From Cordilura impudica (taxonomy: Eukaryota; Arthropoda; Insecta; Diptera; Scathophagidae), in contig OY821517.1 of the NCBI GenBank assembly GCA_963682025.1, positions 334,967,144 to 335,031,143 of the forward strand: a stretch of 64,000 nt of DNA, read 5' to 3'. Both the position numbers and the translations under genes were made by a program. The notes beneath the pieces are model-generated. The model was not told where the DNA came from, did no database searches, and saw nothing but the letters and a program-made list of their open reading frames with translations. Shown in pieces: positions 1 through 10,825 of this stretch (its first letter is position 1; the number at the start of each line of letters is the position of its first letter).

Positions 1-1010
1 AATAATTTGGGGTATATTTATTTTTTTATATAGAATTAAAAAGTCACAAGCGATTTTTTGATTGAAAGATTGGTTTTTTTGTAAAATGTATATCTCAATA
101 TAAAAAAATGTATATCTCAATATAAGGAAACACTCACCCGGGAGCATTATTATTTTTTAATTAACTACGGAGAAAGTTCAAAAATTCCCGTTAATATTAA
201 TATACCCTCAAGTTTTCGTTCCTCCCACAAAATCTTTGGTATCCTTGGCAAATTTTTTTCCTATTTTGTTTTCAAATGAAATAAATACAACAAACTGATG
301 TGGCTTATAGTAAAAAGTTCTGGAATTTGTTATCTTTAAACAAATAAATTTTTAAAAACTTATTAGCAGCAGCTAATTAAATATTTGCACCATAACTTTT
401 AGACCAATTTTAATACTTTTGAAAATTTAACAAGTACACCAACAAAACTAAGGCGAGCATTCTTCTATATATATGTATAAATTGTTTTTATGAAAACAAG
501 TTAATTATTGAAAAAAAAAAAAAAAAACATTTAAAATAATATTATTTTTTTATTTTAAAATTTAGGATAAGCTGTGACCCAATAAATGAACTTAAGTATT
601 TACACGTGTTAAATGTTAATTTCCGAAATTAGTTAAATGAAGTAAACATATGTTATGTTAATTTTTTTTAAGCATAAACATACATATGTGCATTCAAATA
701 AATGCTAATCCAAATTCCAGATATTTGAAAGAATATAATCATATTTGTTAGCATTGCTCAATTAAAAGTTTGATAGACTTGTAATAATAGCGAGTTAATA
801 AATCAAATCTGATGAATATATGGAGCCCTGATCGTAAAAATAGCTTAAATATCAAAATCAAAATTCTTCAGGAGAAACTTTTTTCAAATTATTTTTGCTT
901 TATCTTTAGTATGAAAACAGCAAAAAACTTTAGTGGCACTATATTTATTTTAAAATTTTTGAATCCTTAACTTTTCTCAAGTTCCATTTTCAGCTTTTTT
1001 TTTAAATGAA
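1..1010. other. AT-rich non-coding stretch
   Basis: No coding region, RNA gene or known element is recognisable. A short tandem duplication of a unit containing TGTATATCTCAATATA lies near 85-125, and a poly(A) run near 510-527. The rest is low-GC sequence with stop codons in all frames. Confidence 0.6.
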
Positions 1011-1190
1011 CACAAAATCTATTATGTTATATCGATTTCGACTATTTATTCATTAAATGAACACAAAAACGTTTTTTTTAAAATAGATTTTGCTACAAAT
1101 ATGCAAAATATATGTATTTAAAGCTAAATACACAAAAGAATATGCAATAACGAATAGATGCTATTTACTGTAAATTCATTGATTCGGATA
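1011..1190. repeat. Satellite B fragment (~100-135-bp unit)
   Basis: It carries the word pattern of the larger arrays at 28.3-31.4 kb: a motif like GATTCGGATA, then AATATGCAA-type words, then ATCGAT. The fragment stops abruptly after GATTCGGATA at 1190, where a different sequence starting AAGGGTGTTTTTTTGC begins. This suggests an insertion at a TA. Confidence 0.5.
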
Positions 1191-1490
1191 AAGGGTGTTT
1201 TTTTGCTTAGATAGAACTTACTAAAGGGTTAGCTGTCAAAAGAACTGTCATACTGCGCTCTCTTCATGACATTTATGATCAAATCATAAAGAATAGATTC
1301 AAGCTTGAACAATGGTACCAAATTATCGGAAGTTTTCTTTGACTCTCCCGACTTATAGATTCTCCATCTGAGCGAGCCTTCCGTCGAACTGTGGATAGGT
1401 TTCAACCATATACTCTCTAAATGATGCAATAACGTCCCATGCACAAACTTCAAAAAAAGAATTTATCTCAAATTCAGATTAAAAACAGAT
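1191..1490. mobile_element. Possible terminal fragment of a Tc1/mariner-type element
   Basis: The segment starts directly after a TA that interrupts satellite B, and its first bases (AAGGGTGTTTTTTTGC) look like a mariner-type inverted repeat. A partner end, AAGGGTGTCTTGGTGA on the minus strand, lies near 4013-4028 and is again followed by TA. The inside is GC-richer than its surroundings and holds a short minus-strand open frame (1229-1453) that I do not recognise. If the two ends belong together, the non-LTR retrotransposon and tandem repeats between them were inserted later. This is tentative. Confidence 0.3.
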
Positions 1491-1674
1491 TTTTTGAGAG
1501 ATAATAAAGTTACTCCAAGAAATAAGAAAAACATCTTTGGTTTGATTGCTTTTGCCACCACGAGAGGGCGGTAAATTCAGAGAATTTTATGCAAAAATGA
1601 CTTAACAGAATAATCTAACCCATAAACCAAAGTTTTTATTAAAACTCTTTCTTTCTTTATGCATATGAGTTTTG

Positions 1675-2130
1675 TATCTCTCCGTGACTGTGCGTGACTT
1701 TGCGTGACTATTTAAAATTAATTTTTGGTTACGGTCCATAGACTTGCATAACATTTATTGGATGAGGGGAAATGGGGTTTTAATCACTTCGTGACTGTGC
1801 GTAACTATCTTAAAATTAATCTTTGATCACAAGTCTATGGACAAAGTTTCAGATCGATCGGATGAGGCGAAGTGAGGTCTTACACTCTCTGTGACTATGC
1901 GTGACTATGTCAAGGTTAATCTTTTTTTACAGCAAGATCAATTCAGATCAATCGGATAAGGGGATATGGGTTTTTAATCACTCCGTGACTGTGCGTGGCT
2001 ATGTGTGAATGTGCGTGACTACCCAAAAATTAATCTATAGTCACAGCAAGACTATGGGCCAAGTTTCAGATCACTTGGAAGAGGGGAATAGGTTTGCCCC
2101 ATGGCAGACAGACAGACAGAGAGTATGAGT
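1675..2130 (+). repeat. Tandem repeat, about four ~100-bp units
   Basis: Units begin near 1678, 1784, 1882 and 1979 with CCGTGACTGTGCGTGAC-like sequence. They continue through a TTAATCTTTG-like stretch to GATCGGATGAGG. The last unit runs into a short GACA microsatellite (2106-2120). No coding content. Tandem units ending in a tetranucleotide microsatellite resemble the mini-me-like repeats elsewhere in the window, but direct homology is not evident. Confidence 0.7.
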
Positions 2131-2224
2131 TAAAAGAAGAAGGTAGAGTTTAATAATGGATTATAATTGTTTCACGAAAATAATTAAAAAAATTTTTTTT
2201 TAAAACTGGTTTTTTAATTACCTT

Positions 2225-3847
2225 AATATAGAAACAACAGCAGAGGAGGAGACCATATCCGTCAACACAACCAGAGGATGTTCACAAGGATTAGTTCTTT
2301 CGCCCTTGATGTGGAGTCTGGTTGTTGATGAACTACTAATACTAATAAAATTGTCGGAAGCAGGAATACAATGCCAAGGCTACGCGGACGACATAGTCTT
2401 AATAGCAAGGGGCAAATTCGAGGAAACCCTATGTGACATTGTACAAAGAGGGTTGAGGATTATATGTCAATGGTACAGGGCAACAGGATTGAATATCAAT
2501 CCAACAAAGACCACTATTGTACCACTTACCAGAAAGTGAAACTTCCAAGATGGAGGGCAATTCAAATTTTGGGAGAAGTCATCGAACCAAAGCTAGAGGT
2601 GAAATATCTGGGGATAGTACTGGACAACAAGTTAACATGGCAGGCACATATCGACCACATCACTGAGAAAGCCAAGCGAGCCACAATGATATGCAGAACG
2701 GTAGCGGGTAAAACCTGGGGATGTAGGCCCAGCATCTTGCACTCTATGATGGTCCGCCTCTTGCACCCTATGATGGTCCGCCCATTTGTGACCTATGGAG
2801 CTATAGCGTAGGCCAAAAGAACAGATTTGAAGTCAACTCAAATGGAGTTAAGTAAGATACAAAGATTAGCGTGCATTGAGATAACGGGTACAGTGAGGAC
2901 GTGCCCAACGGCATCACTTAAAGCACTCTTGGACCTAAGCCCACATATAGTGGTGCACAGGAAAGCCTTGGCAACGGCAATCAGAATCAAGGGGGATAAA
3001 CCTATAACCAGGCTTTATGAAGGACAATGGAACCGAATAAGTCAAATTAATGATTACTCCCTCCTAGATTGCCCCATGGACAAGGCCGAGAAAAAATATG
3101 ATTTCTGGAAATACTTTACTATAGACTTTGCAATAAGAGGGAATGGAGCTGTTTAAGTACAGCATATTCTCTAAGAGAAGATACAATCAAATAGTACACA
3201 GATGAGTCAAAAACTGAAAGTGGCACAGGGGCGGGAGTCCTCGGGCCTAGAACCAATTACTTCGAGCAAATGGGAATACATACAAGAATTTTCCAAGCGG
3301 AAATTTATGCAATCGATAAATGTGCACAATCAACTTGAATAGGAAGTACAAAAGACGGAACATAACCATATTATCAGATAGTCAAGCTGCAATTCGAGCA
3401 CTAAGCTCCTATGAAGTAGAGTCTAAGTTATTATGGGACTGTCTACAGAAACTAAATGAGCTAGGTAAACACAACAAGGTTAGCCTTTGTTGGGTCCCGA
3501 GACATATTGGGATTCAATGTAATGAGCAAGCTGATGAAGTTGAAAGAATAAGCTTCCACAAAATTAATAGGGCCGGAACCATTTTGTGGAATAGGAAAAG
3601 GAGTATGGGAAGGCAATCCAAAATCTTGTTGGGTGGCTACAACAAAAAGAGATTTGCGTCGTGCATTGTATTATCAAAGAACGGTCTGAGTATACTAACC
3701 GGGATTTTAAGTAGTCACTGTAGGCTCAGGGAACATCTGAGCAGGTTAAGAATTGTAGCAAACCCCATGTGCAGATCCTGTGATGAGGAAGCCGAATCAC
3801 CAGAGCACATACTTGGGAACTGTGGAGCGTTAATGTTCTTCTTTTAA
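2225..3847 (+). pseudogene. Broken non-LTR retrotransposon ORF2: reverse transcriptase plus RNase H (R1/I-type group)
   Basis: Encodes the C-terminal half of a LINE ORF2. In order: the RT region with TRGCSQG and the catalytic YADD box (near 2381-2392), the downstream YLGIVLD region (near 2608), an RNase H domain with YTDESK (near 3200), AEIYAID and LSDSQAA (near 3374), and a Cys-rich tail of CRSCDEEAESPEHILGNC type (near 3770-3825). RNase H together with this tail is known from I/R1/LOA-group elements and argues against jockey proper. The endonuclease and the first RT motifs are missing at the 5' end. Lesions include a frameshift near 2535, a TAG in place of a conserved Trp codon at 2809, and further frame changes around 3156-3340. 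A ~25-bp direct duplication at 2735-2783 adds residues. It would act as an mRNA-templated retrotransposition enzyme in the nucleus, but this copy cannot make it. Confidence 0.85.
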
Positions 3848-4072
3848 CATTTCTTATTTTAGATGTGATTATATATATGTAAGTATTTAGTTAATGATAT
3901 TATAATATTTGTCGTAAAATCCAAAATGTTATAAATTTGTTTTAATTAAAAATATTTCCCTTATTAAAATATGTGCAGTAGACTGGTTCAAAAAAATTTT
4001 TTTTTTCAGTAATCACCAAGACACCCTTTACTTTTTTTATAATAATATCGCTCTCTTAAAATTTCTGCTTTC
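3848..4072. other. AT-rich non-coding stretch
   Basis: It follows the non-LTR remnant and may include its 3' UTR, but no clear poly(A) end or target duplication is visible. Nothing else is recognised. Confidence 0.4.
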
Positions 4073-4074
4073 TA

Positions 4075-5377
4075 AAGGGTCCGCCATCTAACGTTTTTTT
4101 TTCAACTAGTGCTTATTTCGTGAACGGTAACACTTAGCTCATGTCTGATTTGACAGATAATTAGTTTTATCCTTCCGCTGAACGAATATGGTTGTGTATA
4201 CGCTTGAACAACGCTGTGAAATATTGCGACATTACTTTGAAAATCATGGTAATGTTGCAGAATGTGTGCGAAAATTGCGTACGGATTTTGGAAGAAGAGA
4301 AGCACCGTCAGCTCCGTATGTTCGTTATCTTGTGAAAAAGGAAAGAAACTGGCATCCTCATCGATAAACCAAAGCGTGAAAAGCCAAAAACAGTGCGTAC
4401 ACCCGAGAATATTGCTGCTGTGGCAGAAAGTGTGCGTGAAGCGCCATCAACATCAATTCACCGTCGTTCTCAAGAATTGAACATTTCGGAGGCATCATTG
4501 AGACGAATTTTGCATAAAGACCTTGGTATGACGCCATACAAAGTACAATTGGTTCAGGAGTTGAAGCCAACTGACCATCCAATGCGTTTTCGCTTCGCTA
4601 AGTGGGCCTGCGATCGACTTACAGAAGATGCCGATTTTGCCAAAAAAAATCATCTTTTCAGATGAAGCTCATTCTGATCTTGGCGGGTATGTAAACAAGC
4701 AAAATTGTCGCATTTGGGGCACAGAAAACCCGCACGCATACATTGAAAAGCCGATACACCCAAAACGAGTCACTGTTTGGTGCGGATTTTGGTCCAGAGG
4801 CATAATTGGGCCGTTTTTCTTCGAAAATGAGCAAGGAATGGCCGTTACAGTCAATGGCGATCGTTATCGGGCCATGTTGAACGAATTTTTGTTCACAAAA
4901 ATTGAAGAGGAGGATATTGGCAACATTTGGTTTCAAAAGGACGGCGCTACGTGCCACACAGCCGAAGCTACACTCGATGTTTTGCGCCCTGTTTTTGAAG
5001 ATCGCATTATCAGCCGCAGAGTTGATGTCGTTTAGCCACCTCGGAGCTGCGATTTGACACCGTTGGACTATTATTTGTGGGGTGCCCTCAAAGCTAAGTA
5101 TTACGCCAACAAGCCAGAGACAATTGACGCTTTAAAGGACAATATTCGTGAAGCCATTGGTGAAATACAGCTGCACACAATCGATAATGTGCTTAAAAAT
5201 TGGACCGATCGTGTAGGCTACTGCATGGCCAGCCGAGGCAGCGATTTGAATGAAATTATTTTCCATTATTAACCGGAAGGATTGTACTTTCAAATAAAAG
5301 AAGAAATTTGAGATAATATTCAGTAGTTTTTTTTTATAGCATTTTCAAAAAAAAAAAAAGTTATTTGGCGGACCCTT
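4075..5377 (+). mobile_element. Tc1/mariner-superfamily transposon, copy 1, with both TIRs and a TA target duplication
   Basis: The left end AAGGGTCCGCCATCTAAC and the right end (minus strand AAGGGTCCGCCAAATAAC) form matching terminal inverted repeats. TA dinucleotides sit outside each end (4073-4074 and 5378-5379), as expected for this superfamily. The element is 1303 bp and contains one transposase gene in plus orientation. A relative with the same TIRs lies inverted at 38267-39498. Confidence 0.92.
4188..5272 (+). pseudogene. Mariner-type transposase, broken
   Basis: Starts at ATG 4188 (MVVYTLEQR) and ends at TAA 5270-5272, about 360 codons, close to normal length. The N-terminal half holds the helix-turn-helix DNA-binding region (ending near RRSQELNISEASLRRIL). 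The C-terminal half holds the DDE_3-type catalytic domain: first Asp in FSDEAH (near 4660), second in QKDGATCHTA (near 4940), third in RSCDLTPLDY (near 5053). Thirty-six residues separate the second and third Asp. It would cut and paste its own element at TA sites. Breaks are a 1-bp deletion near 4342, an extra A in an A8 run near 4641-4648, and TAG at 5033 where the 22-kb relative has Trp. No active protein is expected. Confidence 0.88.
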
Positions 5378-5379
5378 TA

Positions 5380-5584
5380 CTCCTATTGGAAAAGGGTGCT
5401 GCTCAATAACTTGCCATTTTATGCTTTTTTAGCAATTTCAGTAAATTTTTTAGTTTTAGACTAGAATGTTTATTTGCATTGATTTAATTTATTACAGTAA
5501 TAAAAATATAAATGTAATTGAGATATTAAGAATAAAATTATAATTCAGCCTTTATTTTTGAAAGTTAAAAAATATTTATTACAG
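5380..5584. other. AT-rich non-coding gap
   Basis: It contains AAAGGGTGCTGCTCAATAAC near 5391, which resembles a mariner-type terminal repeat but has no clear partner. Otherwise nothing is recognised. Confidence 0.4.
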
Positions 5585-5613
5585 CCAAAACTTTCCTGGT
5601 TGAATTAGTTGCA

Positions 5614-7410
5614 ATGGCTTCAGCAACTCGTCGCACTAATCAAAATATTTTTGACTGGTCTTACAAATTTAAAATCATTAATCACATTGATACAGTTACC
5701 AGCAATAAAGCAAGTCCTACAGCGGTTTCATCATCATCTAAGAGAAACTAGCTCAGTTAGAAATGCTAGTCATATAAATATAAGAGGTAATGATTGTGTG
5801 GCAAAAAGCTGGCATTTCTTCTATTGTAACTCATGCAATTGAAAAGCTTAAAAAAAATCATAAAAAATGGCTTTTGTTGAAGAAGAATAAAGGTCGTATC
5901 TAAGAATCCCAAAGCAAAAGAGAATTTCTTTTCAAATATGACTCTCTGTTTGCTGTTGCTCATGCTAAGGCTTTGAATCTTTTAAAAATAAAGGGAGACT
6001 GTGATTTCCTAATGGATCAAACAAATAAACGTAAAATGTGCTTCGGGACTCAAGACAAAGAACTGATAAAAAAGCAAGAAAGAATTCGTGATAGAAAAAA
6101 GAAAGAAGAAGCACGAAAGAAAAAAGCATTTTCTGAAGTATCAGCTGCATTTACCTCAGTCCAATTGCAGATTCAGAAAACTCAATTTCTCAATCCAGTA
6201 ATGACGAAGATTTCTTAGACAATAAAAATAAAAGTCATGATGGAAAAGCTAAAGTGAAACAGTTAAAATCTACACTAAATTGCTCACTGCTCAATTGTTA
6301 CTAGTGCTTCAGATCGCAATAAAATATCAGATCGGGAAGCACTTCGCATTATTGCTCCAGTTGTTGCAGCTTCGGGACATGATTCTTCTACCCTTCCTTT
6401 ATCAAGAAGTATAATTAAAAGATCACGAAAATGAGCTAGAAAAGAATTTGTTCAATCAGCGTTGACAAAATTCAGCCCAGCCATTCATTAGCCGTACATT
6501 GGGATGGCAAAATGTGGCCCGAATAGTTTGGATTAAAGTTGACCGAATACCTATATATGTGTCAGGTGATGGCTCTGAAGAATTGCTTGGTGTATCGAAA
6601 TTGGACGGTGGAGGTACGGGCAAAACATTTCAAAATAAAGAGGCGATTGAGTCGACATTAGCTGTTTTGGGTAATCCACTTGAGAAAATGCATTGGAAAG
6701 CACCAGGTGCAATTCACCGGGATCGTTGGATGGCTAAACTTCTCTATGCTTTTAAAATCTTCTTATTCAGGGAACAGCAAGATATTTTCCATACTATAAA
6801 GAAAGAACACATACAACTCCGATGATTTGTACATTTTGCAGTTCTTTTATATAGTAAAGCATGAATTGAAGCTCCACTTGCTGTTGAAGCCCCTGGAAAT
6901 GATTTGAAGTTATGGAAAGATCTAAAAAAATATGAGGTGATTGATTCTGAAATTTGAAAAGCAGCAAGTTTTCGTAAAACAACTGTGGTAAATTTCAGCA
7001 GAAGATAAATGCCAAATTATTGAAGGAATGAAAAACGCAAAATCTTCGCGGAATGTAAGAGGACCAGGGCAATTAAACGTATTCAAAGATAATGCAAGCC
7101 TTGAAGATTTCGCAACTGAAAGGACCATTGAGCTTTTTTCTCGTTTTAATATTAGTGAGTCTTTCCTAACATTATCGCCAAGAAAATGGAAGGAAAATAG
7201 CAACTATCAATTAGGGGAAAAAAACAATAAAAAGAACTAAGAGTAGTTAATGATACAGCTGACAGAGGTGTTCAGCTAAAACAAGATTTTAACAAACTGT
7301 TTACCAATGATGAAGAAGATAAACAATTTCTTTTGCCAGTGGTTGAAGCAAATCGAAAAGCAGTGCCTTCAGAAGCCACAAAGCGAGATATTGTTAATAC
7401 AAACGTATGA
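5614..7410 (+). pseudogene. Decayed transposase-like gene of the insect/cnidarian VHWDGK family
   Basis: From memory, the pieces match a family of long uncharacterised proteins common in aphids, Hydra and other animals and probably transposon-derived. An ATG at 5614 opens MASATRRTNQNIFDW. A segment with HAIEKLKKNHKKW follows near 5830-5890, then LFAVAHAKALNLLKIKGD near 5945. After that come SDREALRIIAPVVAASGHD (near 6330), VHWDGKMWP (near 6490), VSGDGSEELLGVSKLDGG (near 6558), PGAIHRDRWMAKLLYA (near 6703) and a C-terminus with VVNDTADRGVQL...DEEDKQFLLPVVEANRK ending at TGA 7408. Frameshifts and stops separate almost every block. Compared with the family, a large central part is deleted between TLAVLG and NPLEKMHW. 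The transposon class is uncertain, and no terminal repeats were found. Confidence 0.6.
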
Positions 7411-7640
7411 AGATATTAAAAATTCTAATTATTTTGTAATACATCATTAATATTGTTATCTACTGAATACAAAATACATGTATATCTGAATAAATTGGTT
7501 TTATTTCAACGTTTAATAATTTTTCTGTATGAATACCTGAAAATGGTCATAGGACGCTTGTAGCTGACAACTGTTTGATCAGTGAGCATCATCTTAGAGT
7601 TGGAATTAAACACTGAAATTTTGTGAGAACATTAGTATAG
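7411..7640. other. Non-coding sequence, nothing recognised
   Basis: AT-rich sequence between the decayed gene and the next tandem repeat. Confidence 0.4.
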
Positions 7641-8340
7641 GTAAATGTAACAGAATGAGGGTGGAATCCTGAACTATAGGCGAAAAAATATGTTTACCCA
7701 TGCAGTTTATGCAGTTTACATTACTTTTTTAATGCCATAAAATTTCGCTAGTTTTTCCCTTCAAATTTCTTTCATGTTTTCCACGACTACTCACATTGGT
7801 AATTAAAGTACTTGTCAAAAGTTTCAAAACTGTCGCTTTCATAGTACCTCCTAGGTGCCACGGCTACTAATCCTCTGCTAACTATTATCTAATGGACACG
7901 TACAGAGTCTCAAGGCTTTCCCTTTTATAATACTCCAGTTGTATGATATTGAATAATTACATTGTATAGGAGGTGCCACGGCCATTTTTTTATACGATTA
8001 TTCACATGAATAAGTAATGGGCTCACTGAAAGTCCCAAGGCTCTTACTATTACAGTACAACAGATATATGGCATTTAATATTTACTTTGTATGGGGTCTG
8101 CCATGCCCACTTATCATATCCTGTCCATTTTCGGCATAGCTGCTAAAAATAATAGATGATTTTACACAAATTTGCAAAACTCTCCCTGTCATAGTACTCA
8201 ATACTAAAAATGCACTTTGTATGGGAGGTGTCACGCCCACTAAAAATATCAAGAAAATGTATAGCCTATAGCTCTTTCCAGATCCAAATTAAATAGTTTA
8301 CCAAGTTTTATTTATGTACGACAACTCCTATTTTTGTACA
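7640..8340 (+). repeat. Degenerate tandem repeat, units of ~110-130 bp
   Basis: Several units share TTTGTATGGGAGGTGCCACG-like sequence (near 7970, 8090 and 8217), preceded by TCATAGTACTC-like and followed by CCCACTT-like words. Related units lie in opposite orientation at about 10450-10790. No coding content. Confidence 0.65.
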
Positions 8341-8361
8341 TTCGCTATATGGTAACAAAGA

Positions 8362-8645
8362 ACTGTGTGACACTTCGAAGAAATTTGCGACCTGAAGAGA
8401 ATATCGCCGCTGGAAACGAAAGTATGTAAGAAGATCCAAATTTATCAATCGTTTTCGGTCGCAAAGATCTTGTCCAACACCCGTATGAGATCCAGCTGAT
8501 GCAGGAATTAAAGCCACGAGACCACCACATGCGTCGTTCTTTCGCCGATTGGGCTCTAGAACAGTTTGAAATTGACCCATTTTTTTATGGCAAAATTGTG
8601 TACAGCGATGATGATCATTTTATCCTTTGGGACCTATTCCCTTCG
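8362..8645 (+). pseudogene. Mariner-type transposase fragment
   Basis: A reading frame starting near 8373 gives RPEENIAAGNES, then YEIQLMQELKPRDHHMRRSF, then ADWALEQFEIDPFFYGKI, and finally VYSDDDHFILW, with internal frame changes. These correspond to the end of the helix-turn-helix region and the start of the catalytic domain of the transposases at 4.2 and 22.3 kb. The first catalytic Asp falls in YSDDDHF. A deletion joins the RRRSQ region directly to the YEIQ region, and everything after the first catalytic block is absent. No terminal repeats are visible nearby. Confidence 0.7.
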
Positions 8646-9790
8646 GATACTCCTTAGTAAGGTTTGCTTACAAATTTTATGATTTTGGTAAAACTTTATA
8701 GATTTTTTTTAGTTTAGTTAACTGGAATATGTTTTTTTATATTTCTAGAATTTTTATGGTTTTCTATCAGTTTTTCTTCGCATGAAACAACTTATATTAA
8801 ATAATATTTTGGAGCGAAACATATGGGATTTTTTTTTTTTTTAAATTTTGTACAGTGATCATTCCAAGATTGCCTAGAAATCTTAAAGAAATTTTAAATT
8901 TGTTTTTGTTTAAAGCTAAATATCTTGCTTGATTAACTACCCTGTTTCATATCAAAAATAATTTAATCCCATTACATGAATGTAGTATTGTTGTCCGTAG
9001 TGAAAGTATGCAAAATGCAATTGCTGCTTGAGCTGGTGCGACTCTACTGTCCGATTTAACAAGAATCAATAAACAATGTAATTTTCTGTATTTAGTTTGT
9101 TCACTAATCATAAATTGTCAATGTCATATTATTTTTGTAATGTACATATTTTCCATATTAATATTTCTATTTTGAAAAAGAAAAAAAAAACAAAAACAAA
9201 TTATTCATATGCAGCATGTTTACACATAAATTGTAAAAAGTACTTCCTAAACAACAAGTATTAATTATAATTAAAATAATGGTGTAATTTAACATGTTCA
9301 AATACACTCATGTTTAAACATTAAACGGAATGATACAAACCATTTATCATATTTAGTTAGTTGGCTGACTGGCGAAATACTCGTAAATGGACGACAGTGC
9401 TGAAACTGATAAACTGACATTAAACATTGTGAACAACAACGCATTGTTTTCAACGCATTCACATCAACGAACTAATCAATGACAAACCATTTTTGTTGTC
9501 ATAAATATGGAAATTTTTATTTTTATGCGACTTGTTTCCACCATTAGCAAATTTTTATTTCGAAATGGAATTAATTAGAAAACATAAATATTTGTCATGT
9601 TACAATAGAAACTGAAAATTATTCTACGGTGTGTGTCTTTGCTTAGCGGGGGGGTAGTTTGTATTGCTAAAATGAATGGCATGAATAAGAAAGTAGTTAC
9701 AGATTTTATAACATCATTTCGGTTAAAGGACATCTGTACCACAAATGAGGTTAAGATTTATGAAACAGATTTATCGAAGAAAGCTTACGA
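8646..9790. other. Non-coding, apparently single-copy sequence
   Basis: No open frame or element is recognised. The 9340-9620 part (near GTTGGCTGACTGGCGAAATAC and CAACGCATTG words) is of higher complexity than its neighbours and has no second copy here. It could be intronic or intergenic DNA of the host. Confidence 0.4.
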
Positions 9791-10440
9791 CTTTCAGATT
9801 TAAAACGAATTTATTTAAAAAAAAAAGTACTCTTAAAGAAAAGGTACATTTTAATACATTGTATTTTTATTTTAACGAAGTTACCTTTTTAAGAAAATAT
9901 AGTTTAAGAAAAAGGTATTTCTAATAATATGGCACTTTTTTTATGAATTGTACTTTTTTAAGAAAAAACACTTTTGTAAAAAGTACCTTTTTGAAAAAAA
10001 ATACTTTTTTAAGAAAATGTACTTTTCAATAAAAGGTACTTTTTAAGAAGAGGTACTTTTTTAAGAAAAGATACTTTATTATGAAAAGGTAATTCTTTCG
10101 GAAAAAAAATACCGTTTTAAAAGGCAATTTTTTAAGAAGTTGGTATTTTTAGAAAATGTACTTTTTTAAGAAAATGTACTTATTTAAGAACATGTAGTTT
10201 TTTAAGAAAAAGTTACTTTTTCAAGAACAAGCACTTTTTTAAGAAAACGGTTGTTTTTTAAGAAAAGTAAATTTTTTAAAAAAGTTATTTTTGAAGAAAA
10301 AATTCACTTATAAGAAAAGGTACTTTTTTAAGAAAAGGGTAATTTTTAAGAACAAGGTACCGTTTTAAAAAGATATTTTTTAAGAAAAGGTATTTTTTAA
10401 GAAAAATGTACTATTTAAGAAAAAGGTACTTTAGCTTAAA
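9790..10440 (+). repeat. Minisatellite A array (18-20-bp unit), forward orientation
   Basis: Degenerate tandem units of AAGAAAAGGTACTTTTTT run throughout. The same array resumes after each inserted element at 11437, 12407, 16563 and 17696, so this was once one longer block. Confidence 0.85.
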
Positions 10441-10790
10441 AAAGAGAAAGTATGTATGTTTGTTTGCTTGTAGCTTATAGGAGGCTAAGCCGTTGGCCCG
10501 ATATTTTCGAAATTTTTACAGAGTATTAGTGTGTATCTGGAACGAAGTATAGGCTGTAAATTTTTTAGTGGGCGTGGCATTTTCCATATAAAGTGAACTT
10601 TTTATGTTATATATATGGAGTTCTATGACAGGGAGAGCTTTGCAAATTTGTGTGAGGTCCCTATTATAAATGTTATTAACCATACCTAAAATGAGCGGGT
10701 TTAAATAAGTCGGCATGGCACTTCCCACACAAAGTAATTATTCAATATTATATAACTCGAGTACTATGATACAGACAGCACTGGAGTACT
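10441..10790 (-). repeat. Inverted relative of the 7.6-8.3-kb tandem repeat
   Basis: Contains GTGGGCGTGGCATTTTCCAT and ATGACAGGGAGAGCTTTGCA, the reverse of words found at 8150-8240. About two units are present, inserted in minisatellite A. Confidence 0.6.
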
Positions 10791-10825
10791 GTAAATGTAT
10801 TTTTTTTAGAAAAAATACTTTCTTA

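Noticed and set aside
1229..1453. Minus-strand frame of 74 codons
   Set aside because: Possibly old coding sequence of the surrounding element, but no motif is recognised, so no gene is called.
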